In this document: positions 1 to 6,981 of the stretch, in pieces
How the letters are laid out: every line of letters starts with the position of its first letter
Position numbering within the stretch: position 1 is the stretch's first letter
Assembly: GCA_027075825.1 (NCBI GenBank)
Contig: JALSZZ010000356.1
Location: 1 to 7,431 of the forward strand
Direction: 5' to 3'
Length of the DNA: 7,431 nt
From: Mariprofundaceae bacterium
GTDB lineage: Bacteria > Pseudomonadota > Zetaproteobacteria > Mariprofundales > Mariprofundaceae
Position numbers and translations under genes: made by a program
Notes under the pieces: generated by a model
Seen by the model: the letters and a program-made list of their open reading frames with translations, nothing else
Database searches by the model: none
What the model was told of the DNA's origin: nothing

Positions 1-2
1 TG

Positions 3-1046
3 CATACGGAATACTCATTCCTCAATCTTTTCCAGTATATCACCTTTCGCACGGTGTATGCGCTGGTGACGGCATTGGTGATCAGCTGGATCATTGGCCC
101 TGCCTTTATTCGCTGGCTGCGTCAGCAACAGGGCAAAGGGCAGCCGATTCGCGATGACGGCCCGCAAACGCATTTGCTGAAGCAGGGCACGCCGACCATG
201 GGCGGCCTGTTGATCCTGTTTACCATTACACTGAGCACCCTGTTATGGGCAAAGCCAGGTAGCCCGCTGATATGGATGGCTTTGCTGGTGCTGCTTGGCT
301 ATGGCCTGATCGGCTGGCTGGATGATGATCTGAAATTACGCAAGCGTCACCCGGACGGGCTTGCCGGTCGCTGGAAGCTGTTGCTGCAACTGTTGTTTGC
401 GGCAGTGCCTGCCTGGGGACTGATGCAACTTGGCGCGCCGGTGGTGGATATTCCGTTTTTCAAAATCGCCTGGGATCTGGGCTGGTGGTATATACCGTTT
501 GTGATTTTTGTGCTGATGGGGGCATCCAATGCCGTGAACCTGACTGATGGCCTTGATGGTCTGGCTGTGGGCCCCACGTTTATGGTCGCCACTGCGCTGG
601 CAGTGATCAGCTATCTGACCGGTCATGTCCATTTCGCCGAGTATCTGTTAATTCCTTATCAGTCAGGCGCTGGCGAATTAAGCGTATTTTGTGGCGCCAT
701 GGTAGGGGCATGCCTGGGTTTTTTGTGGTTTAACAGCTATCCGGCGCAGGTGTTTATGGGCGATGTCGGGGCGCTGGCGCTGGGCGGGGCGCTGGGTTTT
801 GTGGCCTGCGCCGTACATCAGCCCTTTTTGCTGGCCATTGCCGGTGGATTATTTGTGCTTGAAGCTGTTTCGGTCATGGTGCAGGTGGCCAGTTTCAAAC
901 TGACGGGTAAACGGGTGTTTCGCATGGCTCCCATTCATCATCATTACGAGTTGAAAGGCTGGCCGGAACCACGGGTGATTGTGCGTTTCTGGATTATCTC
1001 ATTGCTGCTGGCACTGCTGGCGCTATCGACGTTGAAAATCCGATGA
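3..1046 (+). CDS. mraY: Phospho-N-acetylmuramoyl-pentapeptide transferase MraY (5'-partial)
   Basis: Integral membrane enzyme that transfers phospho-MurNAc-pentapeptide from UDP to undecaprenyl phosphate, giving lipid I at the inner face of the cytoplasmic membrane. The frame is open to the window edge. Codons upstream of the GTG at 54 encode YITFR at 36-50, which aligns with the E. coli MraY N-terminus (YLTFR). The GTG is therefore internal and roughly ten residues are missing. Family signatures in order: GTPTMGG (189-209), the Asp pair of the active site (321-326), NAVNLTDGLDGL (528-563), NSYPAQVFMGDVG (732-770, with the third catalytic Asp in MGD) and the MAPIHHHYELKGWPEPR block (924-974). 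Many hydrophobic segments fit the family's ten-helix fold. The residue after the Asp pair is Asp rather than the usual Tyr. The stop overlaps the murD start by 4 bases. The identification is near certain; only the true start is unseen. Confidence 0.97.
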   Translation, partial: HTEYSFLNLFQYITFRTVYALVTALVISWIIGPAFIRWLRQQQGKGQPIRDDGPQTHLLKQGTPTMGGLLILFTITLSTLLWAKPGSPLIWMALLVLLGYGLIGWLDDDLKLRKRHPDGLAGRWKLLLQLLFAAVPAWGLMQLGAPVVDIPFFKIAWDLGWWYIPFVIFVLMGASNAVNLTDGLDGLAVGPTFMVATALAVISYLTGHVHFAEYLLIPYQSGAGELSVFCGAMVGACLGFLWFNSYPAQVFMGDVGALALGGALGFVACAVHQPFLLAIAGGLFVLEAVSVMVQVASFKLTGKRVFRMAPIHHHYELKGWPEPRVIVRFWIISLLLALLALSTLKIR

Positions 1047-2440
1047 GCAGCTATCCTGAATTCGCCATTATCGGCATGGGTCGCAGTGGCATGTCCATGG
1101 CCCGCTACCTGATGCGCCAGGGTATTGCCTTTGATGTCATGGATGAAACAGCCTGCCATGGCGAGGGTATCACGCCACGTCAGCAGTTCACCGGCCCGCT
1201 GGATGCAGCTTTGTTGTGCCGTTATCGGCAATTACTGGTCAGCCCCGGTATTCCCTGGCAACACCCGGCATTGCAGGCGGCAAGAGCGGCAGGGGTGAAG
1301 GTCTGTGGCGATCTTGAACTGTTCGCCAGCCAGTTCCCCTGTTCCCTGTATGCCATCACCGGCACCAATGGCAAAACCACGGCTACCCACCTGCTACAGC
1401 AATTATTGCAGCACCTGCCCGGTGATTGTGTCAGCGCCGGCAATATCGGCACGCCGATGCTGGATGTGCTGGATGCCGAAGATTTGCCGCAACGTGTGGT
1501 GCTTGAGCTATCCAGTTTTCAGCTGGAACGCAGCGCCGGGATTCATCCTCAATGGGCGGCCTTGCTCAATGTGCAGCCGGATCACGCCGATATGCACGAT
1601 TCTGCCGAGGCTTATCAGGCAGCAAAGCTGTGTCTGTTTGCCAACCAGCAGGCCGGTGATACAGCCATGTTACCGATGGATCATCAATGGGATGATGTAT
1701 GTCAGCAACTGTATGACCGGGGGGTGTATGTCCATCGTTTTGGTTTTGCCCAGGCCGGTGAACTGATGGCTGAGACCCTGTCTGCCGGTGTGTTGCGCCA
1801 TGGCAGGAAAACATGGCGTTTGTTCTGGCATCAGCTGGGCAAAAAAGAACAAATCAATTGTCGGCATGTGTCGCTGCGTGGCCTGCATCAACAGATCAAT
1901 ATGGCTGTGGCGGCACAGGGGGCTGCTGATGCCGGCGTTCCTGCGGATGTGATTCGTGATACGCTGATCCGTTTTCGCGGTCTGCCGCATCGCTTGCAAT
2001 ATGTGGGTGAAACAGCAGGTAAAGCCTGGTATGATGATTCCAAGGCCACCAACCCGACGGCGGCCATGGCGGCGCTGCAATCCTTTGAGCAAGTTATCTG
2101 GATTTGCGGTGGTCTGCGTAAAGGGTTGGATCTGACACCAATGATTCCGACCGTGCGTCAGCACGTCAGCCATGCACTAATTGTTGGTGAAGAGCCTGAT
2201 GCCTGGGTGGATATGCTCAGACAGGCAGAGGTCGCCTATGCCATTGCCGGTAACATGGAGCGCGCTGTGCATATGGCAGTCAATCTGCAATCAGCGGCTT
2301 ATGTGTTGCTGTCGCCAGCGGCGGCCAGTCAGGATCAGTTTGCCAATTATGCTGAACGCGGGCGTGCTTTTGTTAATGCTATGGCTTCGCTGAGCACGGT
2401 GATGCCAGCTTCGCTGGTGGATAAGGATGCACCATCATGA
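1043..2440 (+). CDS. murD: UDP-N-acetylmuramoyl-L-alanine--D-glutamate ligase MurD
   Basis: Cytoplasmic ATP-dependent Mur ligase that adds D-Glu to UDP-MurNAc-L-Ala. 465 residues, somewhat longer than E. coli MurD (about 438), partly through a C-terminal tail of some 15-20 residues. The N-terminal nucleotide-binding domain shows a glycine-rich turn (residues 10-17) and SPGI (67-70). The central ATPase domain shows GTNGKTT (107-113, P-loop Lys111), LELSSFQLE (154-162, Glu155), PDH (179-181) and the AAK lysine, normally carbamylated (Lys195). The C-terminal domain shows LPHR (314-317), DDSKATN (331-337), a glycine-rich GGLRKGLD loop (356-363) and SPAAASQDQF (424-433). The usual HNxxN motif reads HQQIN (282-286), so the first Asn is Gln. 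The start is the ATG overlapping the mraY stop. There is no strong Shine-Dalgarno sequence, so translational coupling is likely (inference). Confidence 0.96.
   Translation: MSSYPEFAIIGMGRSGMSMARYLMRQGIAFDVMDETACHGEGITPRQQFTGPLDAALLCRYRQLLVSPGIPWQHPALQAARAAGVKVCGDLELFASQFPCSLYAITGTNGKTTATHLLQQLLQHLPGDCVSAGNIGTPMLDVLDAEDLPQRVVLELSSFQLERSAGIHPQWAALLNVQPDHADMHDSAEAYQAAKLCLFANQQAGDTAMLPMDHQWDDVCQQLYDRGVYVHRFGFAQAGELMAETLSAGVLRHGRKTWRLFWHQLGKKEQINCRHVSLRGLHQQINMAVAAQGAADAGVPADVIRDTLIRFRGLPHRLQYVGETAGKAWYDDSKATNPTAAMAALQSFEQVIWICGGLRKGLDLTPMIPTVRQHVSHALIVGEEPDAWVDMLRQAEVAYAIAGNMERAVHMAVNLQSAAYVLLSPAAASQDQFANYAERGRAFVNAMASLSTVMPASLVDKDAPS
2423..2427 (+). promoter_or_regulatory. Ribosome binding site of ftsW
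   Basis: AAGGA lies inside the last codons of murD, 9 bases before the ATG of ftsW. It supports independent or assisted initiation at the ATGA junction. Function is inferred from sequence and spacing only. Confidence 0.6.
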
Positions 2441-3621
2441 AAGCCGTGCGGCGTTATCTGGCTGAAGTCGATGCTGTGCTTGTCGGCTGTGTGCTGGTAT
2501 TGCTGGTGATCAGCCTGCTCATGGTCAGCAGCGCCAGTCTCAGCGTTTCAGAAGTGCGTTATGGTGATCCCTTTCGCATTATTGGGCATTGGTTGATCTA
2601 TATGCCAGTCGGACTGGTACTGATGTGGTGGGTATCGCGTATTGAACCCGCCTTATGGAAGGCTGCCTGCCTGCCTGCGCTGCTGCTGGCTATGCTGGCC
2701 ATGGTGCTGGTGTTGGCCCTTGGTCATCACATTAACGGCGCGACACGCTGGTTCTCGCTGTTTGGCATGAGTTGGCAGCCTGTAGAGCTGCTCAAGCCCG
2801 TGGTTTTGATGTACATGGCGTATTACGTCAGTCATTTCCCGGAACGCCTGCATCAGTTTGCCACCGGTTTGGCACCGATGCTGGTGGTACTGGGCATGGC
2901 GGCGGGCTTGTTGTTGTTGCAGCCTGATTTTGGCAATGCCATTTTGCTGACCAGTGTGTGTTTTGCCATCTGGCTGGCAGGCGGTGTACCCGTGCGCCAC
3001 CTCGTCGGTACAGCGCTGACTGTGGTGCCACTGGCCATGATTGGCATGGTTGCCGAGCCATACCGTATGCGACGTTTAACCAGTTTCCTTGATCCGTGGG
3101 CCGATCCTTACGATAGCGGTTATCAGCTGATTCAGTCGCTGCTGGCATTTGGCTCAGGCGGTATTAGCGGTCAGGGATTGGGGCAGGGGGTACAAAAGTT
3201 ATTCTATCTGCCTGAATCGTTCACCGATTTTATCGCCGCCGTTATTGCCGAAGAGCTGGGGCTTGGCGGCACGTTATTACTGATCGGTGTGTTTGCCCTG
3301 CTGGTCTTGCGCGGCTGGCAGTTGTCGCGGCAATGTGATCATGCTTTTGAGCGGCTACTGGCGCTGGGCTGCACACTGATGCTGGGCTTTAGTTTCATGA
3401 TTAACATGGGAGCAGTCATGGGGCTGATGCCTACCAAGGGGATTCCCATTCCATTTGTGTCCTACGGTGGCAGTGCCCTGCTGGGTGATTGTGCGCTGGT
3501 CGGCTTGCTGCTGGGTATTCACCGTTATCATGTCTTGCAAGGCGGCGGCAACCGGCAAAAAGATGTCTGGGCCAGAAAAATGCAACGCGGCACCATGACG
3601 CGACAAGAGGTGCGCATATGA
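2437..3621 (+). CDS. ftsW: SEDS-family septal peptidoglycan glycosyltransferase FtsW
   Basis: Polytopic membrane protein of the SEDS family that polymerises lipid II at the division septum with its partner class B PBP (FtsI). 394 residues with about ten hydrophobic segments. Motifs: NGATRWF (100-106), QPVELLK (114-120, usually QPSExxK), LQPDFG (161-166), GYQLIQSLLAFGSGG (228-242), KLFYLPE (254-260), the catalytic-loop TDFI with Asp264, AEELG (271-275), and GLMPTKGIPIPFVSYGGSA (329-347). FtsW is preferred over the paralogue RodA because the gene lies between murD and murG. The residue two before the catalytic Asp is Phe where His is usual. The C-terminal tail from about residue 366 is basic and cytoplasmic. 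The start is the ATG in the ATGA shared with murD, preceded by an AAGGA at 2423-2427. Confidence 0.96.
   Translation: MKAVRRYLAEVDAVLVGCVLVLLVISLLMVSSASLSVSEVRYGDPFRIIGHWLIYMPVGLVLMWWVSRIEPALWKAACLPALLLAMLAMVLVLALGHHINGATRWFSLFGMSWQPVELLKPVVLMYMAYYVSHFPERLHQFATGLAPMLVVLGMAAGLLLLQPDFGNAILLTSVCFAIWLAGGVPVRHLVGTALTVVPLAMIGMVAEPYRMRRLTSFLDPWADPYDSGYQLIQSLLAFGSGGISGQGLGQGVQKLFYLPESFTDFIAAVIAEELGLGGTLLLIGVFALLVLRGWQLSRQCDHAFERLLALGCTLMLGFSFMINMGAVMGLMPTKGIPIPFVSYGGSALLGDCALVGLLLGIHRYHVLQGGGNRQKDVWARKMQRGTMTRQEVRI
3605..3610 (+). promoter_or_regulatory. Ribosome binding site of murG
   Basis: AAGAGG within the 3' end of ftsW, 7 bases before the ATG at 3618. This is one of the better Shine-Dalgarno matches among the junctions. 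It decides the murG start against the longer open frame that begins at 3489. Confidence 0.65.
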
Positions 3622-4706
3622 ACCGCCGTCGTTTGTGTATTGCCGGTGGTGGTACCGGCGGGCATGTGATGCCTGCACTGGCCATTGCCGATGCTGTGCG
3701 GCAGCGCTGGTCACATGTCAGTGTGGACTTTATTGGCGCTGAACGGGGACTGGAAGCGCGCTTGCTGCCAGCGCGTGGCGAACAGGTGCAGCTATTGCCC
3801 ATGCACGCCCTGCAGGGCAAGGGAACTTTCCATCAGTTGCGGGTGCTGGGCTGGGATGTTCCCCGCGCTGTCTGGCATATTTTGCGTAGCTGGCGGGATG
3901 GCAAGCCGGATCTGTTGCTCGGCGTGGGCGGCTATGCCAGTGTCAATGGCGTGCTGGCAGCGCTGCTGGCGCGTGTGCCGGTGGTTTTGTATGAGCAAAA
4001 TGCCATGCCGGGCATGGTTAACCGCCGACTGGCGGCTTATAGTCAGCAGGTGATGCTGGGCTTTGCTGCGGCAGCAGAGCATTTGCCGGGTGCAGTAGTG
4101 CAGGTGACAGGCAATATCGTGCGGCAGGATATTGCCGCCGTGTCATGCAGACCGCATATTCCGCCGCGTCTGCTGGTGATGGGAGGCTCACAGGGAGCGC
4201 ATTTTCTTAACGAACATGTGCCGCTGTTATGCGCTGCGTTACGTCGGCAGGGGCGCGTTTTTTCTGTACACCATCTTTGCGGCGGCGGGCAACAGTGCGC
4301 CATGGTGCAGCAGCGCTATGATGAAGCCGGGGTCAATGCCCGGGTGGATGCCTTTTGTGAGGATATGGCAGATTTTTACAGGCAGGGCGATGTGCTGATT
4401 GCCCGCGCCGGGGCAATGACGGTCAGCGAGGTACTGGCCTGTCATTTGCCAACGATTTTTATCCCCTTGCCATCAGCGGCGGATCAGCACCAACATCACA
4501 ATGCCCGGCAACTGGAAGCTGCCGACGCTGCCTTGCTGCTGGATCAGCAGACTTACGATGAACAGGTATGGAGCATGACACTGGATAATCTGCTGTTTGA
4601 CCCCATGCGTTTGATGCGTATGCGACAATTATTGCAGGCGATAACACCTGAGAACCCGCGTGAGGCACAACTTGCCGTGCTTGCGCCATGGCTGGAGTCA
4701 GCATGA
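3618..4706 (+). CDS. murG: UDP-GlcNAc--lipid I N-acetylglucosaminyltransferase MurG
   Basis: Peripheral membrane GT28-family (GT-B fold) enzyme that adds GlcNAc to lipid I to make lipid II, the substrate of FtsW. 362 residues, the usual length. Motifs: first glycine loop GGGTGGHV (10-17, with the conserved His16), second loop GVGGYAS (102-108), EQN (126-128), GNIVR (165-169), third loop MGGSQGA (188-194), and the UDP-GlcNAc site RAGAMTVSE (263-271, Glu271) followed by D-x-x-Q-x-x-N-A (289-296). A longer open frame begins at 3489, but its first 43 codons lie inside ftsW and have no MurG character. The ATG at 3618 lies in the ATGA shared with ftsW, has an AAGAGG 7 bases upstream, and gives the expected N-terminus ahead of the first glycine loop. 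The usual HQ(S/T)G stretch reads HLCG (219-222). Confidence 0.97.
   Translation: MNRRRLCIAGGGTGGHVMPALAIADAVRQRWSHVSVDFIGAERGLEARLLPARGEQVQLLPMHALQGKGTFHQLRVLGWDVPRAVWHILRSWRDGKPDLLLGVGGYASVNGVLAALLARVPVVLYEQNAMPGMVNRRLAAYSQQVMLGFAAAAEHLPGAVVQVTGNIVRQDIAAVSCRPHIPPRLLVMGGSQGAHFLNEHVPLLCAALRRQGRVFSVHHLCGGGQQCAMVQQRYDEAGVNARVDAFCEDMADFYRQGDVLIARAGAMTVSEVLACHLPTIFIPLPSAADQHQHHNARQLEAADAALLLDQQTYDEQVWSMTLDNLLFDPMRLMRMRQLLQAITPENPREAQLAVLAPWLESA
4693..4697 (+). promoter_or_regulatory. Ribosome binding site of murC
   Basis: TGGAG within the 3' end of murG, 5 bases before the ATG at 4703. It lies downstream of the alternative ATG at 4688 and so favours the shorter murC product. Confidence 0.6.
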
Positions 4707-6091
4707 AATCACGCGTGCAACGTATTCATTTTACCGGCATTGGCGGTATTGGCATGAGTGGCATTGCCGAGTTATTGCACAACCAGGGGTTTGCAGTGCA
4801 GGGAACAGATGCAGCGGAAAGCCCTAATATACGGCGGCTGCGTCAGCTGGGCATGAAGATCAGCATCGGCCATTATGCAGATGCTGTTGCTGATGCGGAG
4901 GTGGTTGTGGTAACCTCTGCCGTGAAGCGTGATAATCCCGAAATTCAGGCGGCGCTGGAAGCGGGCATACCGGTGATTCCGCGTGCTGAAATGCTGGCCG
5001 AGCTGATGCGCATGAAGCAGGGGATTGCTGTTGCCGGCAGTCATGGCAAAACAACGATCACTTCCATGATTGCCCACGGCATGGAAGCTGCGGGTATGGA
5101 TCCCACCTATGTGATTGGTGGCCGCCTGATTGCCAGTGGCAGTAATACACGTCTGGGCAGCAGCCCCTGGCTGGTAGCTGAGGCGGACGAGAGTGACGGT
5201 TCATTTTTGCGACTGGCACCCATGCTTGGCGTGGTCAGCAATATCGACCCGGAACATCTGGATCATTACGGCAGCTTTGAGAACCTGCTGAATGCCTTTG
5301 TGCGCTTTGTTAATCAGGTGCCTTTTTATGGTCGTGTAGTCTTGCATCATGAGCATCCGCATGTGGCGGCGGTGCGTGAACGGGTGCATCGTCCTGTCAC
5401 CACTTATGGCACAAGTCCGCAGGCTGATCTTCAGTTGTTGCGCAGCGAAACCGATGGTAACCGTCAGTTACTGCATATCGCCTGCCATGCCTCGCGGCAG
5501 CAGGAAGCAGAGCATTTTCAGTTGTTGTTGCCCATGCCTGGCCGACATAATGCTGAAAATGCACTGGCCGCCGTTGCCGTATTGCGGGATATTGGCATTG
5601 ACAGCGCCCGCATCCGTCAGGCGCTGGAATGCTTTGATGGTATTCAGCGTCGTTTTCAGTGTACGCATGCACCGCAAGGTGGCGTGCTGGTGGATGATTA
5701 TGGCCACCATCCGAAAGAAATTGAGGCCACCTTGCAGGCGGCACGGGACTGCTGGCCGACGGCGACCATCCGGGTATTGTTTCAACCCCATCGTTATACC
5801 CGCACCCGCGACCTGATGGATGAGTTTATGGGCGCATTTGATCAGGCGGATGAGGTCTGCGTGCTTCCTGTTTATGCGGCCAGTGAAGCCGTAATTCCCG
5901 GCACCGACAGTCCGACGCTGGCGCGCGGCATGCAGTTGCGTGGCCATCGCCATGTGCGTTTGTGCGACGATCTGGAAACAGCGGAAACGCTGACCTGGCA
6001 AGGTCTGCAACAGGGGCAGGTTGTGGTCATGCTGGGCGCTGGCAGCATTGGCGGCGTGGCTGCTGCTGTGCGCGACAGGTTGCAATCATGA
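4703..6091 (+). CDS. murC: UDP-N-acetylmuramate--L-alanine ligase MurC
   Basis: Cytoplasmic ATP-dependent Mur ligase that adds the first stem-peptide residue, L-Ala, to UDP-MurNAc. 462 residues, typical length. Motifs: N-terminal nucleotide-binding GIGGIGMSG (12-20), P-loop SHGKTT (113-118, Lys116), AEADESDGSF (159-168), NIDPEHLDHYG (180-190), RHNAEN with both Asn residues kept (281-286), RRFQ (316-319), DDYGHHPKE (331-339; DDYAHHPTE is more usual), QPHRYTRT (361-368) and GAGSIG (445-450). An in-frame ATG at 4688 would add five residues. The ATG at 4703 is preferred because it lies in the ATGA shared with murG, has TGGAG at 4693-4697 just upstream, and places the glycine turn at the usual distance from the N-terminus. 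It overlaps murB by 4 bases. Confidence 0.97.
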   Translation: MKSRVQRIHFTGIGGIGMSGIAELLHNQGFAVQGTDAAESPNIRRLRQLGMKISIGHYADAVADAEVVVVTSAVKRDNPEIQAALEAGIPVIPRAEMLAELMRMKQGIAVAGSHGKTTITSMIAHGMEAAGMDPTYVIGGRLIASGSNTRLGSSPWLVAEADESDGSFLRLAPMLGVVSNIDPEHLDHYGSFENLLNAFVRFVNQVPFYGRVVLHHEHPHVAAVRERVHRPVTTYGTSPQADLQLLRSETDGNRQLLHIACHASRQQEAEHFQLLLPMPGRHNAENALAAVAVLRDIGIDSARIRQALECFDGIQRRFQCTHAPQGGVLVDDYGHHPKEIEATLQAARDCWPTATIRVLFQPHRYTRTRDLMDEFMGAFDQADEVCVLPVYAASEAVIPGTDSPTLARGMQLRGHRHVRLCDDLETAETLTWQGLQQGQVVVMLGAGSIGGVAAAVRDRLQS

Positions 6092-6981
6092 TGCGATGGC
6101 AGCATCAACTGGCTGATCTGGGTGAATTTCAGGCTGATGTGTCACTGGCCGAAAAAACAACGCTGGGCGTTGGTGGTGCGGCACGCTGGATGTTTTTACC
6201 GCCTGATGTTGCAGCGCTGCAACAGGCGCTTCGCTGTTTGCCGCCGACGCTGGCGCTGTTGCCATTGGGGCGCGGTAGCAATTTGCTGATTGCCGATGAA
6301 GGCTTTGATGGTCTGGTGATTGATACCGGGGCCTTGCGCGAATTAAGGCGTGATGGTCTTACCCTGGTCGCCGGCGCTGGCGTGCGTATGCCCAAGCTGG
6401 CACAATATGCGGCACAGGCGGGGCTGAGCGGGATAGAGTTTATGGCTACCGTGCCCGGAGATGTTGGCGGTGGCGTGGCGATGAATGCCGGAGCCTTTGG
6501 TCAGCAGTGGTCAGATACCCTGTCGTGGGCAGAGGTGGTTGAACGTGATGGTCAGTGCCGTCGTTACCCGGCTACTGCCTTGTCGATGCGTTATCGGCGT
6601 ACCGCTTTGCCAACAGGTAGCATTGTGGTGCGGGCGGCGGTGAGCCTGCGTCAGGATGATCGCGACGCTGTACGCCAGCGCATGCGGCGGATGCGTCAGC
6701 AACGTGGCGGCAGTCAACCGCTGGAGCAACCGAATTGCGGTTCGGTGTTCAAAAACCCGGCTGGTGACCATGCAGCGCGACTGATTGAGGCAGCAGGCCT
6801 GAAAGGGCACTGTATCGGCGGCGCGCAGATTTCTGATGTGCATGCCAATTTCATCGTCAACCGGGGCAATGCAACGGCTCGCGATGTGGTCGCCCTGATT
6901 CGTCTGGCGCAGGCGACGGTGAAAGAAAAATTTGCCATTGAACTGGAGCCGGAAGTGCGCATGTCGGCGTTATCGTCATGA
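6088..6981 (+). CDS. murB: UDP-N-acetylenolpyruvoylglucosamine reductase MurB (type II)
   Basis: Cytoplasmic FAD-dependent reductase that uses NADPH to convert UDP-GlcNAc-enolpyruvate to UDP-MurNAc, the substrate of MurC encoded just upstream. 297 residues. The compact length fits the type II form, which lacks the extra loop of E. coli MurB (known from the family). Motifs: TTLGVGGAA (24-32), FAD-site GRGSNLL (61-67), PGDVGGGVAMNAGAFG (123-138), YR (169-170), the proton-donor serine in NCGSVFKNP (216-224, Ser219), AGLKG (236-240), HANFIVN (252-258) and LEPEVRM (286-292). The start is the first of two tandem ATG codons and forms the ATGA with the murC stop. The second, at 6091, would remove one residue. 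The longer open frame from 5962 lies inside murC and is rejected. Only a weak AGGT (6077-6080) precedes the start. Confidence 0.96.
   Translation: MMRWQHQLADLGEFQADVSLAEKTTLGVGGAARWMFLPPDVAALQQALRCLPPTLALLPLGRGSNLLIADEGFDGLVIDTGALRELRRDGLTLVAGAGVRMPKLAQYAAQAGLSGIEFMATVPGDVGGGVAMNAGAFGQQWSDTLSWAEVVERDGQCRRYPATALSMRYRRTALPTGSIVVRAAVSLRQDDRDAVRQRMRRMRQQRGGSQPLEQPNCGSVFKNPAGDHAARLIEAAGLKGHCIGGAQISDVHANFIVNRGNATARDVVALIRLAQATVKEKFAIELEPEVRMSALSS

Noticed and set aside
1670..2173. 167-codon minus-strand open frame opposite murD
   Set aside because: Antisense to a clear Mur ligase, no motif, low-complexity composition typical of a shadow frame.
3489..3617. Upstream extension of the murG frame inside ftsW
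   Set aside because: Its 43 codons do not resemble a MurG N-terminus, and a good ribosome binding site with the ATGA junction sets the start at 3618.
4258..4263. Run of six T within murG as a possible slippage site
   Set aside because: No stop, downstream structure or alternative conserved frame accompanies it; the MurG frame continues normally through the run.
4688..4702. Alternative murC start five codons upstream
   Set aside because: The ribosome-binding-like TGGAG lies downstream of this ATG, and the ATG at 4703 matches the shared ATGA arrangement. It cannot be fully excluded.
5468..6085. 205-codon open frame on the minus strand opposite murC
   Set aside because: It lies wholly antisense to murC, its translation is rich in His, Gln, Arg and Ala with no recognisable motif, and it is what the codon bias of the real gene would produce.
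5962..6087. Upstream extension of the murB frame inside murC
   Set aside because: The extension overlaps the conserved murC C-terminus and lacks MurB character; the ATGATG at 6088 fits the pattern of all other junctions.
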